The notes: generated by a model from the sequence alone, not told the origin. Shown: positions 8,956 to 17,553, counted from the first letter of the stretch. The stretch: DNA of 64,000 nucleotides from Chloroflexi bacterium HGW-Chloroflexi-6 (GCA_002840685.1 PHBU01000006.1:124001-188000), one strand, 5' to 3'. Made by a program: numbers and translations.

Positions 8956-8975
8956 TTCTTTATCTAGCAAGAACC

Positions 8976-9434
8976 TCACCTTACCATTTTCTCAACTTTT
9001 CCGTAAAATTCCTTCGTAGAAGGCTTGTTAAAATACCAAACACAAAAAACAGGGAACCCAAACTCTACTATGTACATGAGCCAACTTTGAACATCACTTA
9101 ATCTGGGAATACGGCTACCCCATGAAGATGAAACTATTCCACCCCATCCGAAAAGTATAGTGATGAAAATTAAAAACAATAATTGCCCGATTCTCGAACC
9201 TTTCCAGGCTAAGATACTGGTAATAATAATAGCCACATTCAAAAGTGCCATTATTTTGATAATGAGTATATCTTTAGTACCATAAAACGCTGTATAGCCC
9301 ATCAATAAATCCAATGGTTCAAAAGACAAAGGATAAATTCCTCCAAAAACCAAGCCAAATATGGTTAGCGCCCATACGCCAAGTGGGCGGCTTTTCTTTG
9401 ATGTATCTTTTATGTTTGTTTTATTAACTGACAT
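8976..9434 (-). CDS. Four-helix membrane protein of unknown function
   Basis: The 152-residue product has about four hydrophobic segments (near residues 18-36, 58-76, 84-103 and 115-133) separated by short loops, and a charged C-terminus ending in KVEKMVR. The N-terminus is Lys-rich, consistent with a cytoplasmic N-terminus. I do not recognise a family. It is the first gene of the AT-rich minus-strand block. Confidence 0.55.
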   Translation of the reverse strand: MSVNKTNIKDTSKKSRPLGVWALTIFGLVFGGIYPLSFEPLDLLMGYTAFYGTKDILIIKIMALLNVAIIITSILAWKGSRIGQLLFLIFITILFGWGGIVSSSWGSRIPRLSDVQSWLMYIVEFGFPVFCVWYFNKPSTKEFYGKVEKMVR

Positions 9435-9559
9435 ATAGGGTCGCTCCGCCTCGCATTATAAAACACATCCATATTCGCACCTCGCATGGCTGGCCTGCGC
9501 GAGCATTGCACCCATAAAATTTTCATCCCCCAGGTTGTGATCTGTATTACAATCGGCGC

Positions 9560-12250
9560 ATGGGAATCAAACTAGCCATCGACTTCGGAACAACCAATTC
9601 ACTGCTGGCGCGCTGGGATTCAACCCGCCAGGCGGGTCAGGTGGTCGCCATCCCCAACCTGAGCAACAATTTCGGCGCGGAACCGGGGCTGATCCCCAGC
9701 CTGCTCTACGTGCGAGATGGGCGCGCCGCCGAGGTGCTGATCGGCCAGTCTGTGCTGGCCGCAGATTTCCCGCTGGAGGGCCTGCGCCTTTTCCGTAACT
9801 TCAAGCGCGGCATCAGCGCCAACGGAACCTCCGCCCGCATTCTGGACGGTGTCCCGTGGAGCGATTTCGATGCCGGCAAACAATTTCTGGACACTCTGCT
9901 GGCCGCCCTGCCCTTTCAGGCGGATGAGATCGAGCAGCTCGTCCTGACCGTGCCGGTGGCCTCCTTCGACGGCTATTCCGCCTGGCTGCGGCGCGCCCTG
10001 GGCAATTTCGCCGAACGGGTGCGGATCGTGGACGAATCGACCGCCGCCGCGCTGGGATACGCCGTCACCGAACCGGGGGCCATCGTGCTGGTGATCGATT
10101 TCGGCGGCGGGACGCTCGACCTTTCGCTGGTGCGCCTGCCCGAAAGCCGTGAGAAAACCGGACAGGTGCTCTTCACAGACCGGCCCAAAGCGGGCAAAAG
10201 CGGTCTGGCGCAGGTTATCGCCAAGACCGGCCTGGCCCTGGGCGGCAGCGACATCGACATCTGGCTGGGTAAATTGGCTTTGGAAAAAGCCGGTCTCGCC
10301 CCAGACGAACCCGGGCAGGCCCTGCTTGCCGCCTGCGAACAGGCCAAGATCGCGCTTTCCGCACAGGAAGAGACCCAAATCGAGTTCCGCACAGATGACG
10401 GCCAAACTCACAGCGTGCGCTTGACACGGGCCGACTTCGAAGCGCTGATGGAAAAGCGCGGCTTTTTCTCGTCCCTGAACGGGGCGCTCGAAAAAGTGAT
10501 GGGCCTGGCCCACCAAAAAGACGTTTACCGCGAAGACATCGGCCACATCTTGATGGTCGGCGGCACCTCGCTCATCCCCTCTGTTCAACGCAATATCGAC
10601 AGTTACTTCCGGGCGGTCACCGGCGGACGGCGCCGCCTGACGGATATGCCCGCCTGGCCGGCCCAAACATGGTCGGTCGAGAACACCTCCATCCGCGCCG
10701 ACAAACCTTTTACGGCGGTCGTCGAGGGTGCGCTGCTGGTCTCAGCCGGGCTCGGCCTGGACGACCAGCTTGCGCACGGTTTCGGCCTGAACATTCTCGA
10801 CGAACAGGCCACCCTGAGCCTCGAGGAAATCATCCCGATGGGCAGCAAATACCCGTCCAGCGAGCCGGTCACGGTCCACCTGTCAGCCGCGCACCCGCAG
10901 CAGCGCCAGATCAGCCTCGAGATCGGGCAGATCAACCCGGATGCGGCCGATACCGTCGAAGTGCGCTACGAGAACGGACAGCCGGTCTTCTTCGCCCAGG
11001 CCACGAACGCCCTGCGCCTGCTGGCCCGCGTAATCATCCCGCTCGACCCGCCAGGCGAACCCGGCAAGGCCCGGCTGGCGGCATCCTTCTCGGTCGATGG
11101 CGGGCGTCAACTGCGCCTCTCGGTCACGGACCTGCAGACCCGCAAAAAACTGATCCAAGACCAGTCAGTCGAAGCCGAAAACGACCCCAAATCTGATCGC
11201 GAAAGCCTGCCCGCCCTGGCCGAAAAAGCCGGCAGCGGATTCCGCATCTCGCTGGCCGGGCTGGGCGGCATCCTGTCTTTGCTCAACCCGTCTCAGGCCT
11301 CGATCGAGGCGCTCTCGGCTGCCCTGCGCAGCAGCGACTGCATGGTGCGTTATACCGCCGCCGAAATGCTCTCGCGGCGCAATGACCGCGAGTCGCGGCT
11401 GGTCTTTGAGAACGTTCTCAAAACGGGAACAGCCCCACAGCGCGCCAGCGTCATCCGCCATGCTTACCGCTTTTCGTGGTTCAGCGCTGCGCCCCTCTTC
11501 CGGCGTGGCCTGGCCGACCCGGATGCGCGCGTCACCGAAGCCGCCATCTACTCGCTCTGTAAAATGCGCCAGCCGGAGGCCTATCAACAGGTGACAGAGA
11601 TCCTGCGCAACGGCTCAGACGCGATGCGCATGTCAGCCGTCTGGGGGCTGCAGAACCATCCGGATGGCGGAGCGGTGCCAGTGCTGGCGCTGGCGGTCCG
11701 CGCTGCTTCAGCCGAGATCCGCGCCCTGGCGCTGGAAGTGCTCGGGGCCAGCGACGCACCCGAGGCCATCCCGCTGGTGCGGGCCGCGATGAGCGACCCG
11801 GACGATAATGTAAAATATGCCGCCACGCTCTCGCTGGTCGAGCTGGCGCGCGAAAGCTGTTTTGATGAGATTGCCGAACTGATCGAATCTTCGAGCGGCG
11901 AGTCTCTGCGCTGGACCCTGCGCGGATTCTTCCACGCCACCAATTACCTCGGGTTGGAACTTGGCAACGGCAACAGCGGACGGCTGTTCGCGGCCCTCGA
12001 AAGCGCGCTCGGCGACAGCCTGCCCGCCGTGCGAGTCAGCGCCTGCATGTTATTGGCCTGGTCGCGCGCCCCACGCGCCGGAGAAGTTTTGCTGCGGGCC
12101 TTCCAAACTGAATCTGACAGCCAGACCCGCGCCCAGATCCTGACCAACGCCGTTCACCTGTCGTCGCCGGTGGCAGAAACGCTTGTGCAGGAAGCGCTCG
12201 ACAGCCCAGATACCCTGCTCCACAAGACGGCAGAGTTTTTAAGAACTTAA
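9560..12250 (+). CDS. Hsp70-family ATPase fused to HEAT repeats
   Basis: The 896-residue protein opens with a DnaK/MreB-type actin-fold ATPase (about residues 1-400): phosphate-1 motif DFGTTNSLL, phosphate-2 motif VIDFGGGTLDLS and adenosine motif ILMVGGTSLIP. A short beta region resembling an abbreviated substrate-binding domain follows (about 410-540). From about 570 to the end there are PBS-lyase/HEAT repeats (for example VRYTAAEMLSRR, ARVTEAAIYSLCKM, AEIRALALEVLG, DNVKYAATLSLVELA). The alpha-helical lid expected in DnaK is absent. HEAT repeats usually bind proteins, so it may be a specialised chaperone or scaffold. The ATG follows TACAAT by only 6 bases, so it may be leaderless. No co-chaperone gene is adjacent. 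Confidence 0.82.
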   Translation: MGIKLAIDFGTTNSLLARWDSTRQAGQVVAIPNLSNNFGAEPGLIPSLLYVRDGRAAEVLIGQSVLAADFPLEGLRLFRNFKRGISANGTSARILDGVPWSDFDAGKQFLDTLLAALPFQADEIEQLVLTVPVASFDGYSAWLRRALGNFAERVRIVDESTAAALGYAVTEPGAIVLVIDFGGGTLDLSLVRLPESREKTGQVLFTDRPKAGKSGLAQVIAKTGLALGGSDIDIWLGKLALEKAGLAPDEPGQALLAACEQAKIALSAQEETQIEFRTDDGQTHSVRLTRADFEALMEKRGFFSSLNGALEKVMGLAHQKDVYREDIGHILMVGGTSLIPSVQRNIDSYFRAVTGGRRRLTDMPAWPAQTWSVENTSIRADKPFTAVVEGALLVSAGLGLDDQLAHGFGLNILDEQATLSLEEIIPMGSKYPSSEPVTVHLSAAHPQQRQISLEIGQINPDAADTVEVRYENGQPVFFAQATNALRLLARVIIPLDPPGEPGKARLAASFSVDGGRQLRLSVTDLQTRKKLIQDQSVEAENDPKSDRESLPALAEKAGSGFRISLAGLGGILSLLNPSQASIEALSAALRSSDCMVRYTAAEMLSRRNDRESRLVFENVLKTGTAPQRASVIRHAYRFSWFSAAPLFRRGLADPDARVTEAAIYSLCKMRQPEAYQQVTEILRNGSDAMRMSAVWGLQNHPDGGAVPVLALAVRAASAEIRALALEVLGASDAPEAIPLVRAAMSDPDDNVKYAATLSLVELARESCFDEIAELIESSSGESLRWTLRGFFHATNYLGLELGNGNSGRLFAALESALGDSLPAVRVSACMLLAWSRAPRAGEVLLRAFQTESDSQTRAQILTNAVHLSSPVAETLVQEALDSPDTLLHKTAEFLRT

Positions 12251-12377
12251 ACCACGAAGGACACCAAGAACACAAAGGGGCGCGAAGAAAACTGGGATTT
12301 TTTGTTCTTCGTGGTTAACCTTTGTGCCCCTTCGTGACCTTTGTGGTGAAGATTTTTCTCTTCCGGCTTGCCCGGGT
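12251..12377. repeat. Dispersed intergenic repeat, imperfect palindrome (copy 1)
   Basis: ACCACGAAGGACACCAAG at the left and CGTGACCTTTGTGGT at the right form an imperfect inverted repeat around a second internal dyad. The right third (CGTGACCTT...TTCCGGCTTGCCCGGGT) is shared with 56150-56258. It resembles a small non-coding MITE/REP-like unit and lies between convergent genes. Confidence 0.6.
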
Positions 12378-12403
12378 CAAAATAAAACTAAATCACATAT
12401 AAA

Positions 12404-12433
12404 AAAGAGAGACGGGTTTTCTCGTCTCTCTTT
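12404..12433. terminator. Bidirectional terminator
   Basis: GAGAGACG / CGTCTCTC stem with A-rich and T-rich flanks, between the convergent Hsp70-like and ABC ATPase genes. The arms are the same as in the thioredoxin terminator. Confidence 0.75.
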
Positions 12434-12460
12434 CACGTTTCACTCTTCGCCGCCTAACTT

Positions 12461-13180
12461 CTACTCGCCCCTGGCCAGCGCCATGATCTCTTCGTACGTA
12501 TCATAAATCTGGACCAGTTTGCCATCGCGCATCTGCAGAATGCGGTCAACGTGCTTGCACATGCGCAGGTCGTGCGTGACCATGATCCCGGCGCGGTTGT
12601 TTTCGTGGATCAGGGCGGCAAAGGTCTGGACAACCTGGAAGGCGCGTTCGGTGTCCAGGCTGGCGGTCGGCTCGTCGGCCAGCACCACCGTCGGGGCGTG
12701 GATCAGGGCGCGCGCAATGGCTACACGCTGCTGCTGTCCGCCCGACATCTGGGCCGGCAGGTTGTTCAGGCGCTCGCCCAACCCGAGCCGCGCCAGCAGC
12801 TCGGCCGAGCGGACTTTCGCGGCGCGGTCGAACTTGTTGTTCAGGCGGATCATCAATTCGACATTTTCCTGGGCGGTCAGATACGGGATCAGGTTATTGG
12901 ACTGAAACGTAAAACCGATCTTCTGGCGGCGCAGAACCACCCGTTCGGCTTCGCTCATCTGGGCCAAATCGACGCCGTCGATCAGCACCTGGCCTTCAGT
13001 CGGGGTCAGCAGGGCGGCCAAAATCGAAAGCATGGTGGTCTTGCCCGATCCGCTGGGGCCGACCAGGGCCACAAATTCGCCCGATTCCACGGCAAACGAG
13101 ACATCGTCCACCGCGCGGATCTCGCCGGAGTCAGACTGGAACGTTTTGACAACATTTTTCACTTCAAGAGCAAGAGTCAT
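12461..13180 (-). CDS. ABC transporter ATP-binding protein (MacB/LolD/DevA type)
   Basis: The 239-residue ATPase has Walker A GPSGSGKTT, signature [15 protein letters not shown], Walker B VVLADEPTASLD and the switch His in VTHDLRM. The Q-loop FQSNNLIPYLTAQENV is typical of the class that works with MacB/FtsX-like permeases. It probably energises a mechanotransmission or efflux permease, and the downstream partner is evident: the FtsX-type permease at 13327-14490 lies just upstream in the same orientation. A palindromic repeat of about 75 bases sits between the two genes. Confidence 0.88.
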   Translation of the reverse strand: MTLALEVKNVVKTFQSDSGEIRAVDDVSFAVESGEFVALVGPSGSGKTTMLSILAALLTPTEGQVLIDGVDLAQMSEAERVVLRRQKIGFTFQSNNLIPYLTAQENVELMIRLNNKFDRAAKVRSAELLARLGLGERLNNLPAQMSGGQQQRVAIARALIHAPTVVLADEPTASLDTERAFQVVQTFAALIHENNRAGIMVTHDLRMCKHVDRILQMRDGKLVQIYDTYEEIMALARGE

Positions 13181-13223
13181 AAAAATACCTTTTCATACGG
13201 AGTCCAAATTCTCAATCCACTGT

Positions 13224-13297
13224 TGTCATTTCGAACCGCGTAGCGGTGAGAAATCTTTTGCATGGGTTAAGATTTCTCGCTGTCGCTCGAAATGACA
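13224..13297. repeat. Palindromic REP-like element
   Basis: TGTCATTTCGAACCGCG...GAGAAATCTT at the left is mirrored by AAGATTTCTCGCTG...TCGAAATGACA at the right, giving two complementary arms of about 30 bases with a short loop. Sequences of this kind recur in many environmental bacterial genomes. Here it separates an ABC permease gene from its ATPase gene. Confidence 0.65.
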
Positions 13298-13326
13298 ATC
13301 AACAGGAGTCGTTGGACTCCACGCAA

Positions 13327-14490
13327 CTACGACAAGCGCAGGGCTTTGAGCGGCTCGATCTTGACCGCGTAGAAGATCGAGACCAATCCACCAACCGGGC
13401 CGATCAACAACAGGGCCGCAATCGCGATCGCTGAATTAACGCCGTTAAAGACAATCGGCACCGTGGGCGGGAACCCGAGCGAAAACAGGAAGGCCAGCGA
13501 ACTGCCCAGCGCCACCCCAAGCGTGGTGGTGATGATGATCTGCATCACGGCTGCCGCGCCGACCATCGCGTTCGAAGCGCCGATCGCTTTGAGCACGCCG
13601 ATCTGCGGCACCTTCTGCAAGATCTGGATCTGGAAAAAACCGCCAATGACCAGTACACCGATCAGCAGGGTGAAAACCGCCTGGGTCTGGACCGTGCCTT
13701 GCTGGGCCGAGTAGCCCGGCACATTTTCGATCGTGGTCTGGATATCGGCCGTTTCGACATTATCGACGCGCGATCGGATAGCAGCCGCCACCGACTCGGG
13801 GTTCGCGCCCGGCTCGAGGCGCAGCGCCGCCACATTGACGGTCGAGCTGGGCCGGTCGAGTTCCGCATCCGATTTGGTGCGCACCCGGTCCCAGGTTCCG
13901 TACGGCACAAAGATCGAGGGCTGGAAGGTATACAACTGTCCATCGGTCGAACCGACCACTTTCAGGGTAAAGAACTGGTCTTTGGTGCCCTGTGTCGAGC
14001 GGATGGTGATCAGATCGCCGACCTTGACATCCGAGCGCTGCAAAACGTTCAGGTCGACCACCGCTTCCTTGGCATCTTCGCCCAACAAGGCGCGGCCATC
14101 GGTCACGCCGGGGTCGCCGGGACGTCCCGCTTCGACGCCGAGCAGCGAAACCTTGAGCACCTCGCCGTTGTCGAGCAGGATGGCAGTGCTCGAGGTGGCG
14201 ATCCCACCCGCATCGGCTACGCCTTCGACGCGCCGCAGCGCCCGGATCGTGGAACGTTCGACCCGTGAGCCGGGAATGATGTAATCAGCCTTTTCCAAAA
14301 AGACGAGCAGTTCCGCATCCAGCCGCGAAATATATTGGCGGTTGGCATTGCCCAGGCCCTCGCCGAGGGCGGCAATGAACAGAACCAGCAGGGTAATCAG
14401 GGCAATCACCGTGCTGACGAGCAAAAACCGTCCGCGGTTGCGCCAGATTTCCTGCCACGAGAGATAAGCAGCCAGAGAAATATTATTCAT
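13327..14490 (-). CDS. ABC transporter permease, FtsX/MacB family
   Basis: A 387-residue membrane protein with the usual MacB layout: one N-terminal transmembrane helix (about 20-45, RFLLVSTVIALITLLVLFI), a large extracytoplasmic domain (about 45-260), then three C-terminal helices forming the FtsX domain (about 265-380). The C-terminal part contains QKVPQIGVLKAIGAS, a conserved FtsX-family segment. It should pair with the ATPase downstream. Its start overlaps the 3' end of the peroxiredoxin-like gene by 8 bases, suggesting one transcript of three genes. Confidence 0.86.
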   Translation of the reverse strand: MNNISLAAYLSWQEIWRNRGRFLLVSTVIALITLLVLFIAALGEGLGNANRQYISRLDAELLVFLEKADYIIPGSRVERSTIRALRRVEGVADAGGIATSSTAILLDNGEVLKVSLLGVEAGRPGDPGVTDGRALLGEDAKEAVVDLNVLQRSDVKVGDLITIRSTQGTKDQFFTLKVVGSTDGQLYTFQPSIFVPYGTWDRVRTKSDAELDRPSSTVNVAALRLEPGANPESVAAAIRSRVDNVETADIQTTIENVPGYSAQQGTVQTQAVFTLLIGVLVIGGFFQIQILQKVPQIGVLKAIGASNAMVGAAAVMQIIITTTLGVALGSSLAFLFSLGFPPTVPIVFNGVNSAIAIAALLLIGPVGGLVSIFYAVKIEPLKALRLS

Positions 14491-15088
14491 CGGGTGTAAT
14501 GGCCCCTTCGAGTGGTTTGCCCCAGTCCATGCCCATCAGACCGTGTAAAAGCAGGTCGATCGAGGGATGGTCGGCAATGTCTTCATAATAATAAGGCAGG
14601 CGGATGCGCCCGTCCGGGCCAACGATAAAGGTCCCGGACATGACAAAGGCATCCTGGCCTTTGGGCGGCGTCTCGGGGCTGAAACCCTTCTCGCGCTTCA
14701 GGCGCCGGTTCGAGGCCCAGATCTTGGGCGAGAATAGGGTCTGCCAGGCCGAGCCGCGCGCAAGACCGTAAGCGGCATAAACGATCCGCTCCGGGTCTGC
14801 CAGGCAGGTCGCGCCGGGGGCGCGCTCGGCGCAAAAGGCTTTGGCCTGCTCCGGGGTTCCCTGGGTGACGATCGCCAGTCTCAAGCCTTTTTGTTGGAGC
14901 TGCGGCTGGGCCAGGGAAAGTTCATCCATCATCTCTTTGCACTGCGGACAGCCAAAGTGGCGCGTAAAAGCCAGCACCAGCGGCCCCGCCTGCCAGAGCG
15001 ACGAGAGTTGAATGGGCTGCCCTTCGCTGTCGAGCACTTCCAGGTCGGGCGCAAGATCATTGAATTTAAGTGAATTTTTCATGGACAT
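14483..15088 (-). CDS. Peroxiredoxin-like (AhpC/TSA family) protein
   Basis: A thioredoxin-fold protein of about 201 residues with FTRHFGCPQCKEMMDEL near residue 50, placing a CxxC where peroxiredoxin-like and SelL-like proteins carry their redox centre. The later segment GTFIVGPDGRIRLPYYYED is typical of AhpC/TSA-fold proteins. It probably reduces a peroxide or a disulfide in the cytoplasm; there is no signal peptide. The start at 15088 is one of several close ATGs (15112, 15088, 15082), none with a clear binding site. The gene heads the transcript containing the FtsX-type permease and ATPase. Confidence 0.75.
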   Translation of the reverse strand: MSMKNSLKFNDLAPDLEVLDSEGQPIQLSSLWQAGPLVLAFTRHFGCPQCKEMMDELSLAQPQLQQKGLRLAIVTQGTPEQAKAFCAERAPGATCLADPERIVYAAYGLARGSAWQTLFSPKIWASNRRLKREKGFSPETPPKGQDAFVMSGTFIVGPDGRIRLPYYYEDIADHPSIDLLLHGLMGMDWGKPLEGAITPDE

Positions 15089-15183
15089 GTTTGTGATTTT
15101 AGCATGGGGCACTCTCCAAAGCTATCAGAAGTGCTGTGAATAAGATTGTCAGGATAAAATAACGCATCCAAAGGAGCATTTTG

Positions 15184-15846
15184 ATGAACTTATTGAGCGA
15201 ATTCGAATCCCGGCTTTCCCCGGAGTTGGCAAGCACCTGGCGCGGGCTGAACAGCCCGATCGAGATCCAGCATTTTTTGGACAGCGTTCCCTATGTCGGC
15301 GAAGACCGTGACCGGTCCCCGCTGGATGTGCTGCGCGACCGACAGTGCCACTGTCTCGACGGCGGATTGCTGGCGGCCCTGGCCTTGCGCCGTTTGGGAG
15401 AGCCGGGCTTGCTGATCGACCTGGTTCCGGCAGTCGACGAAAACGGCCAAAAGCTGGATGATGATCATGTGCTGGCGCTTTTTCGCCGCAACGGATGCTG
15501 GGGCGCAATCGCCAAATCCAATTTCGTCTGGCTGCGCTTCCGCGAACCGGTTTATCGTTCGCTGCGCGAACTGGCGATGAGCTTCTTTGAAGTCTATTAC
15601 AGCGTTGACAAGCTCAAAGCACTGCGCGGCTACACCCGTCCGATGGATATTTCACGCTTCGACCAGCTGCCCTACGCCTGGGACGAATCCGCCACCCGCA
15701 AGCTGTACAGCGCTTTCTACCGCCGCCACCCCGTGCCGTTGATCTCGCCAAAATCGGCAGCCGAACTGCATCTCATCGACCAGCGCGCCTACGATGCCGG
15801 CGCGGCAGGCACCAACTGGGATTGGGTCTACAAGCCGAAAGAATAA
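15184..15846 (+). CDS. Transglutaminase-like protein of unknown function
   Basis: The 220-residue product contains a Cys motif (DRQCHCLDGGLLAALAL, about residues 57-73) followed by DDDHVLALF. The arrangement resembles the Cys/His/Asp core of transglutaminase-like cysteine hydrolases. There is no signal peptide or membrane segment, so it should be cytoplasmic. The substrate is unknown. AAAGGAG lies 6 bases before the ATG. It converges on the TetR gene with two bases between the stop codons. Confidence 0.55.
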   Translation: MNLLSEFESRLSPELASTWRGLNSPIEIQHFLDSVPYVGEDRDRSPLDVLRDRQCHCLDGGLLAALALRRLGEPGLLIDLVPAVDENGQKLDDDHVLALFRRNGCWGAIAKSNFVWLRFREPVYRSLRELAMSFFEVYYSVDKLKALRGYTRPMDISRFDQLPYAWDESATRKLYSAFYRRHPVPLISPKSAAELHLIDQRAYDAGAAGTNWDWVYKPKE

Positions 15847-15848
15847 GA

Positions 15849-16496
15849 TCAGCCGTCCTGCAATCCATTCAGGCCCATGATCTTGCGCGCGCCAGGGAAG
15901 AACAGACGCTGGAACATGCGCGTCATGCTTTCGACCGAAACCTGTTCCATATTCTCCAGCCACCAATCGATGCTGCTGACCAGCGCCCCATTAAAATAGG
16001 CTGCCAACAGTTCGACAGGGATTTCAAACAGGATCGGGATCGGGTCTGTTTTGGCCTTGGTTTGCACAAATTCATTGATCGACTCAATCAAAATCTCTCT
16101 AATTCGTCCGGCAATCCGGTTGGAAGACTGGTTTTTGAGCAGGATGCGGTATAGTTCTGCGTTGTCTGCCACATGTTGGAAAACCATCAGGAAGGGTTGA
16201 ATAGGCTTATTTGCGCCGCCAATAACATCATCTTCCGGGCCGGGAATCCAGACCGAGAACGGGACTTCAGACAAGGCGCGCACCCGCTCCTGGGCAAGTT
16301 GGCTGAATTCTTCCAACAGCAAGTCATCTTTGTCTTTGTAATGCAGGTAAAAAGTGGCTCGCCCCAAATCGGCGCGTTTGGTGATCTCTTCAACGGTCAG
16401 GGCGTCATAGCCCCTCTCGCGGATGAGTTCCATCAGGGCCTGGCGCAAGGCGGAGCGCGTGCGCATTACACGCCGGTCGGTTTTGGGTTTTTCCAT
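15849..16496 (-). CDS. TetR/AcrR-family transcriptional regulator
   Basis: The 215-residue protein has an N-terminal TetR helix-turn-helix (about residues 12-58: ALTVEEITKRADLGRATFYL, then HYKDKDDLL) and a C-terminal helical ligand domain. It is divergent from the ABC efflux operon starting at 16615. The intergenic space holds a near-consensus promoter overlapped by dyads, so it most likely represses that operon and perhaps itself, releasing DNA when a transported compound binds. The ligand cannot be deduced. Confidence 0.88.
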   Translation of the reverse strand: MEKPKTDRRVMRTRSALRQALMELIRERGYDALTVEEITKRADLGRATFYLHYKDKDDLLLEEFSQLAQERVRALSEVPFSVWIPGPEDDVIGGANKPIQPFLMVFQHVADNAELYRILLKNQSSNRIAGRIREILIESINEFVQTKAKTDPIPILFEIPVELLAAYFNGALVSSIDWWLENMEQVSVESMTRMFQRLFFPGARKIMGLNGLQDG

Positions 16497-16539
16497 GATC
16501 AGCTCATATTAGAAATTCGCTAGAGAATTTCAACCTGTC

Positions 16540-16600
16540 TTGACAGGCGATTAAGTCACATTATAATAGACATTGTCTATTTTTGGACAAAGTCTATTAT
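16540..16600 (+). promoter_or_regulatory. Efflux operon promoter with overlapping TetR-type operators
   Basis: TTGACA (16540-16545) and TATAAT (16562-16567) are separated by 16 bases. A dyad AATAGACA-T-TGTCTATT (16565-16581) covers the end of the -10 and the predicted start site, and a second imperfect half-site pair (TGGACAAAGTCTATT) follows at once. This is the usual geometry for repression by a divergent TetR protein. Confidence 0.7.
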
Positions 16601-16614
16601 TTTCGCGAGGCATT

Positions 16615-17553
16615 GTGGGTCAGCTACCGCTTATCGAACTACGCCAGGTTGTCAAAGTCTACTCCAGCGAGGCCGGAGATTTCACGGCCCTGCGCGGGAT
16701 CGATTTAAGCATCCAGCAGGGTGAATTTTTGGGGATCGTTGGCAAGTCCGGGGCCGGGAAATCGACCCTGCTGAACATGCTGACCGGCGTCGATCACGCC
16801 ACATCCGGCGAGGTCACCGTCCGCGCGGGGAGCGAGGTTTCGATCCATAAGCTGAACGAAGACGCGCTGGCCTTGTGGCGCGGACAGACGATGGGCGTGG
16901 TTTACCAGTCTTTCCAATTGCTGCCGATGCTGACCTTGCTCGAAAACGTCATGCTGCCGATGGATCTGTGCGGGTTGTATTCTGCGCGTAAAAGCCGCGA
17001 GCGGGCCATGGAACTGCTGCGCCTGGTCGAGATCGAGGAGCACGCCAAAAAGCTGCCGGCCTTCATCTCAGGCGGGCAGCAGCAGCGGGTTGCGATCGCG
17101 CGCGCCCTGGCCAACGATCCGGCCATTCTGGTGGCCGACGAACCAACCGGCAGCCTGGATTCGGTGACGGCAGATCATATTTTCGATGTTTTTGAAAAAC
17201 TTGTCGCGGCAGGCAAAACGATCGTCATGGTCACCCATGACAGCGGCCTGACTCCGCGCTTCAGCCGCCACCTGGTGATCGCAGATGGTGAAATCGTCTC
17301 AGAGAGAATTGAACGTTTGACCGTTGGCGCTTTCAACGAAGTTGGGCAAAAAAAAGCTGATGAGAAACAAATAAACAAGCAAGAAATAGATCATCGCCAG
17401 GAAGATCAGCCGTCCGCCGAGGAAGAGCTTCAACAAGAATCAGGCCCCATATTGAGGGCCTGGCCAAAAGAGAAAAAAGAAAAGAAAAAAGATAAAAAAG
17501 ACAAAAAGAAAGACAGCAAGAAAAAATCCGGCGAGAAGAAGGAGAAGCGATGA
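16615..17553 (+). CDS. ABC transporter ATP-binding protein with lysine-rich C-terminal tail
   Basis: The ATPase core (about residues 5-225) has Walker [11 protein letters not shown]-loop [16 protein letters not shown], signature [15 protein letters not shown], Walker [14 protein letters not shown] and VTHDSG. Beyond it is an unusual tail of about 85 residues, ending in a block where 17 of the last 30 residues are Lys. I chose GTG at 16615: the frame extends upstream to 16573, but that lies inside the promoter/operator, and GAGG precedes this GTG. It is the first gene of the operon; its stop overlaps the next start (ATGA). It is homologous to the next gene, so the two ATPases may form a heterodimer. 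Confidence 0.85.
   Translation: MGQLPLIELRQVVKVYSSEAGDFTALRGIDLSIQQGEFLGIVGKSGAGKSTLLNMLTGVDHATSGEVTVRAGSEVSIHKLNEDALALWRGQTMGVVYQSFQLLPMLTLLENVMLPMDLCGLYSARKSRERAMELLRLVEIEEHAKKLPAFISGGQQQRVAIARALANDPAILVADEPTGSLDSVTADHIFDVFEKLVAAGKTIVMVTHDSGLTPRFSRHLVIADGEIVSERIERLTVGAFNEVGQKKADEKQINKQEIDHRQEDQPSAEEELQQESGPILRAWPKEKKEKKKDKKDKKKDSKKKSGEKKEKR

Noticed and set aside
9620..10666. Long open frame (348 codons) antisense to the Hsp70-like gene
   Set aside because: It mirrors the codon bias of a GC-rich gene; the plus strand encodes all Hsp70 motifs and the antisense product has no recognisable feature.
15200..15220. tRNA-like TTCGAATCC sequence
   Set aside because: It is inside the transglutaminase-like gene and no cloverleaf can be formed around it.
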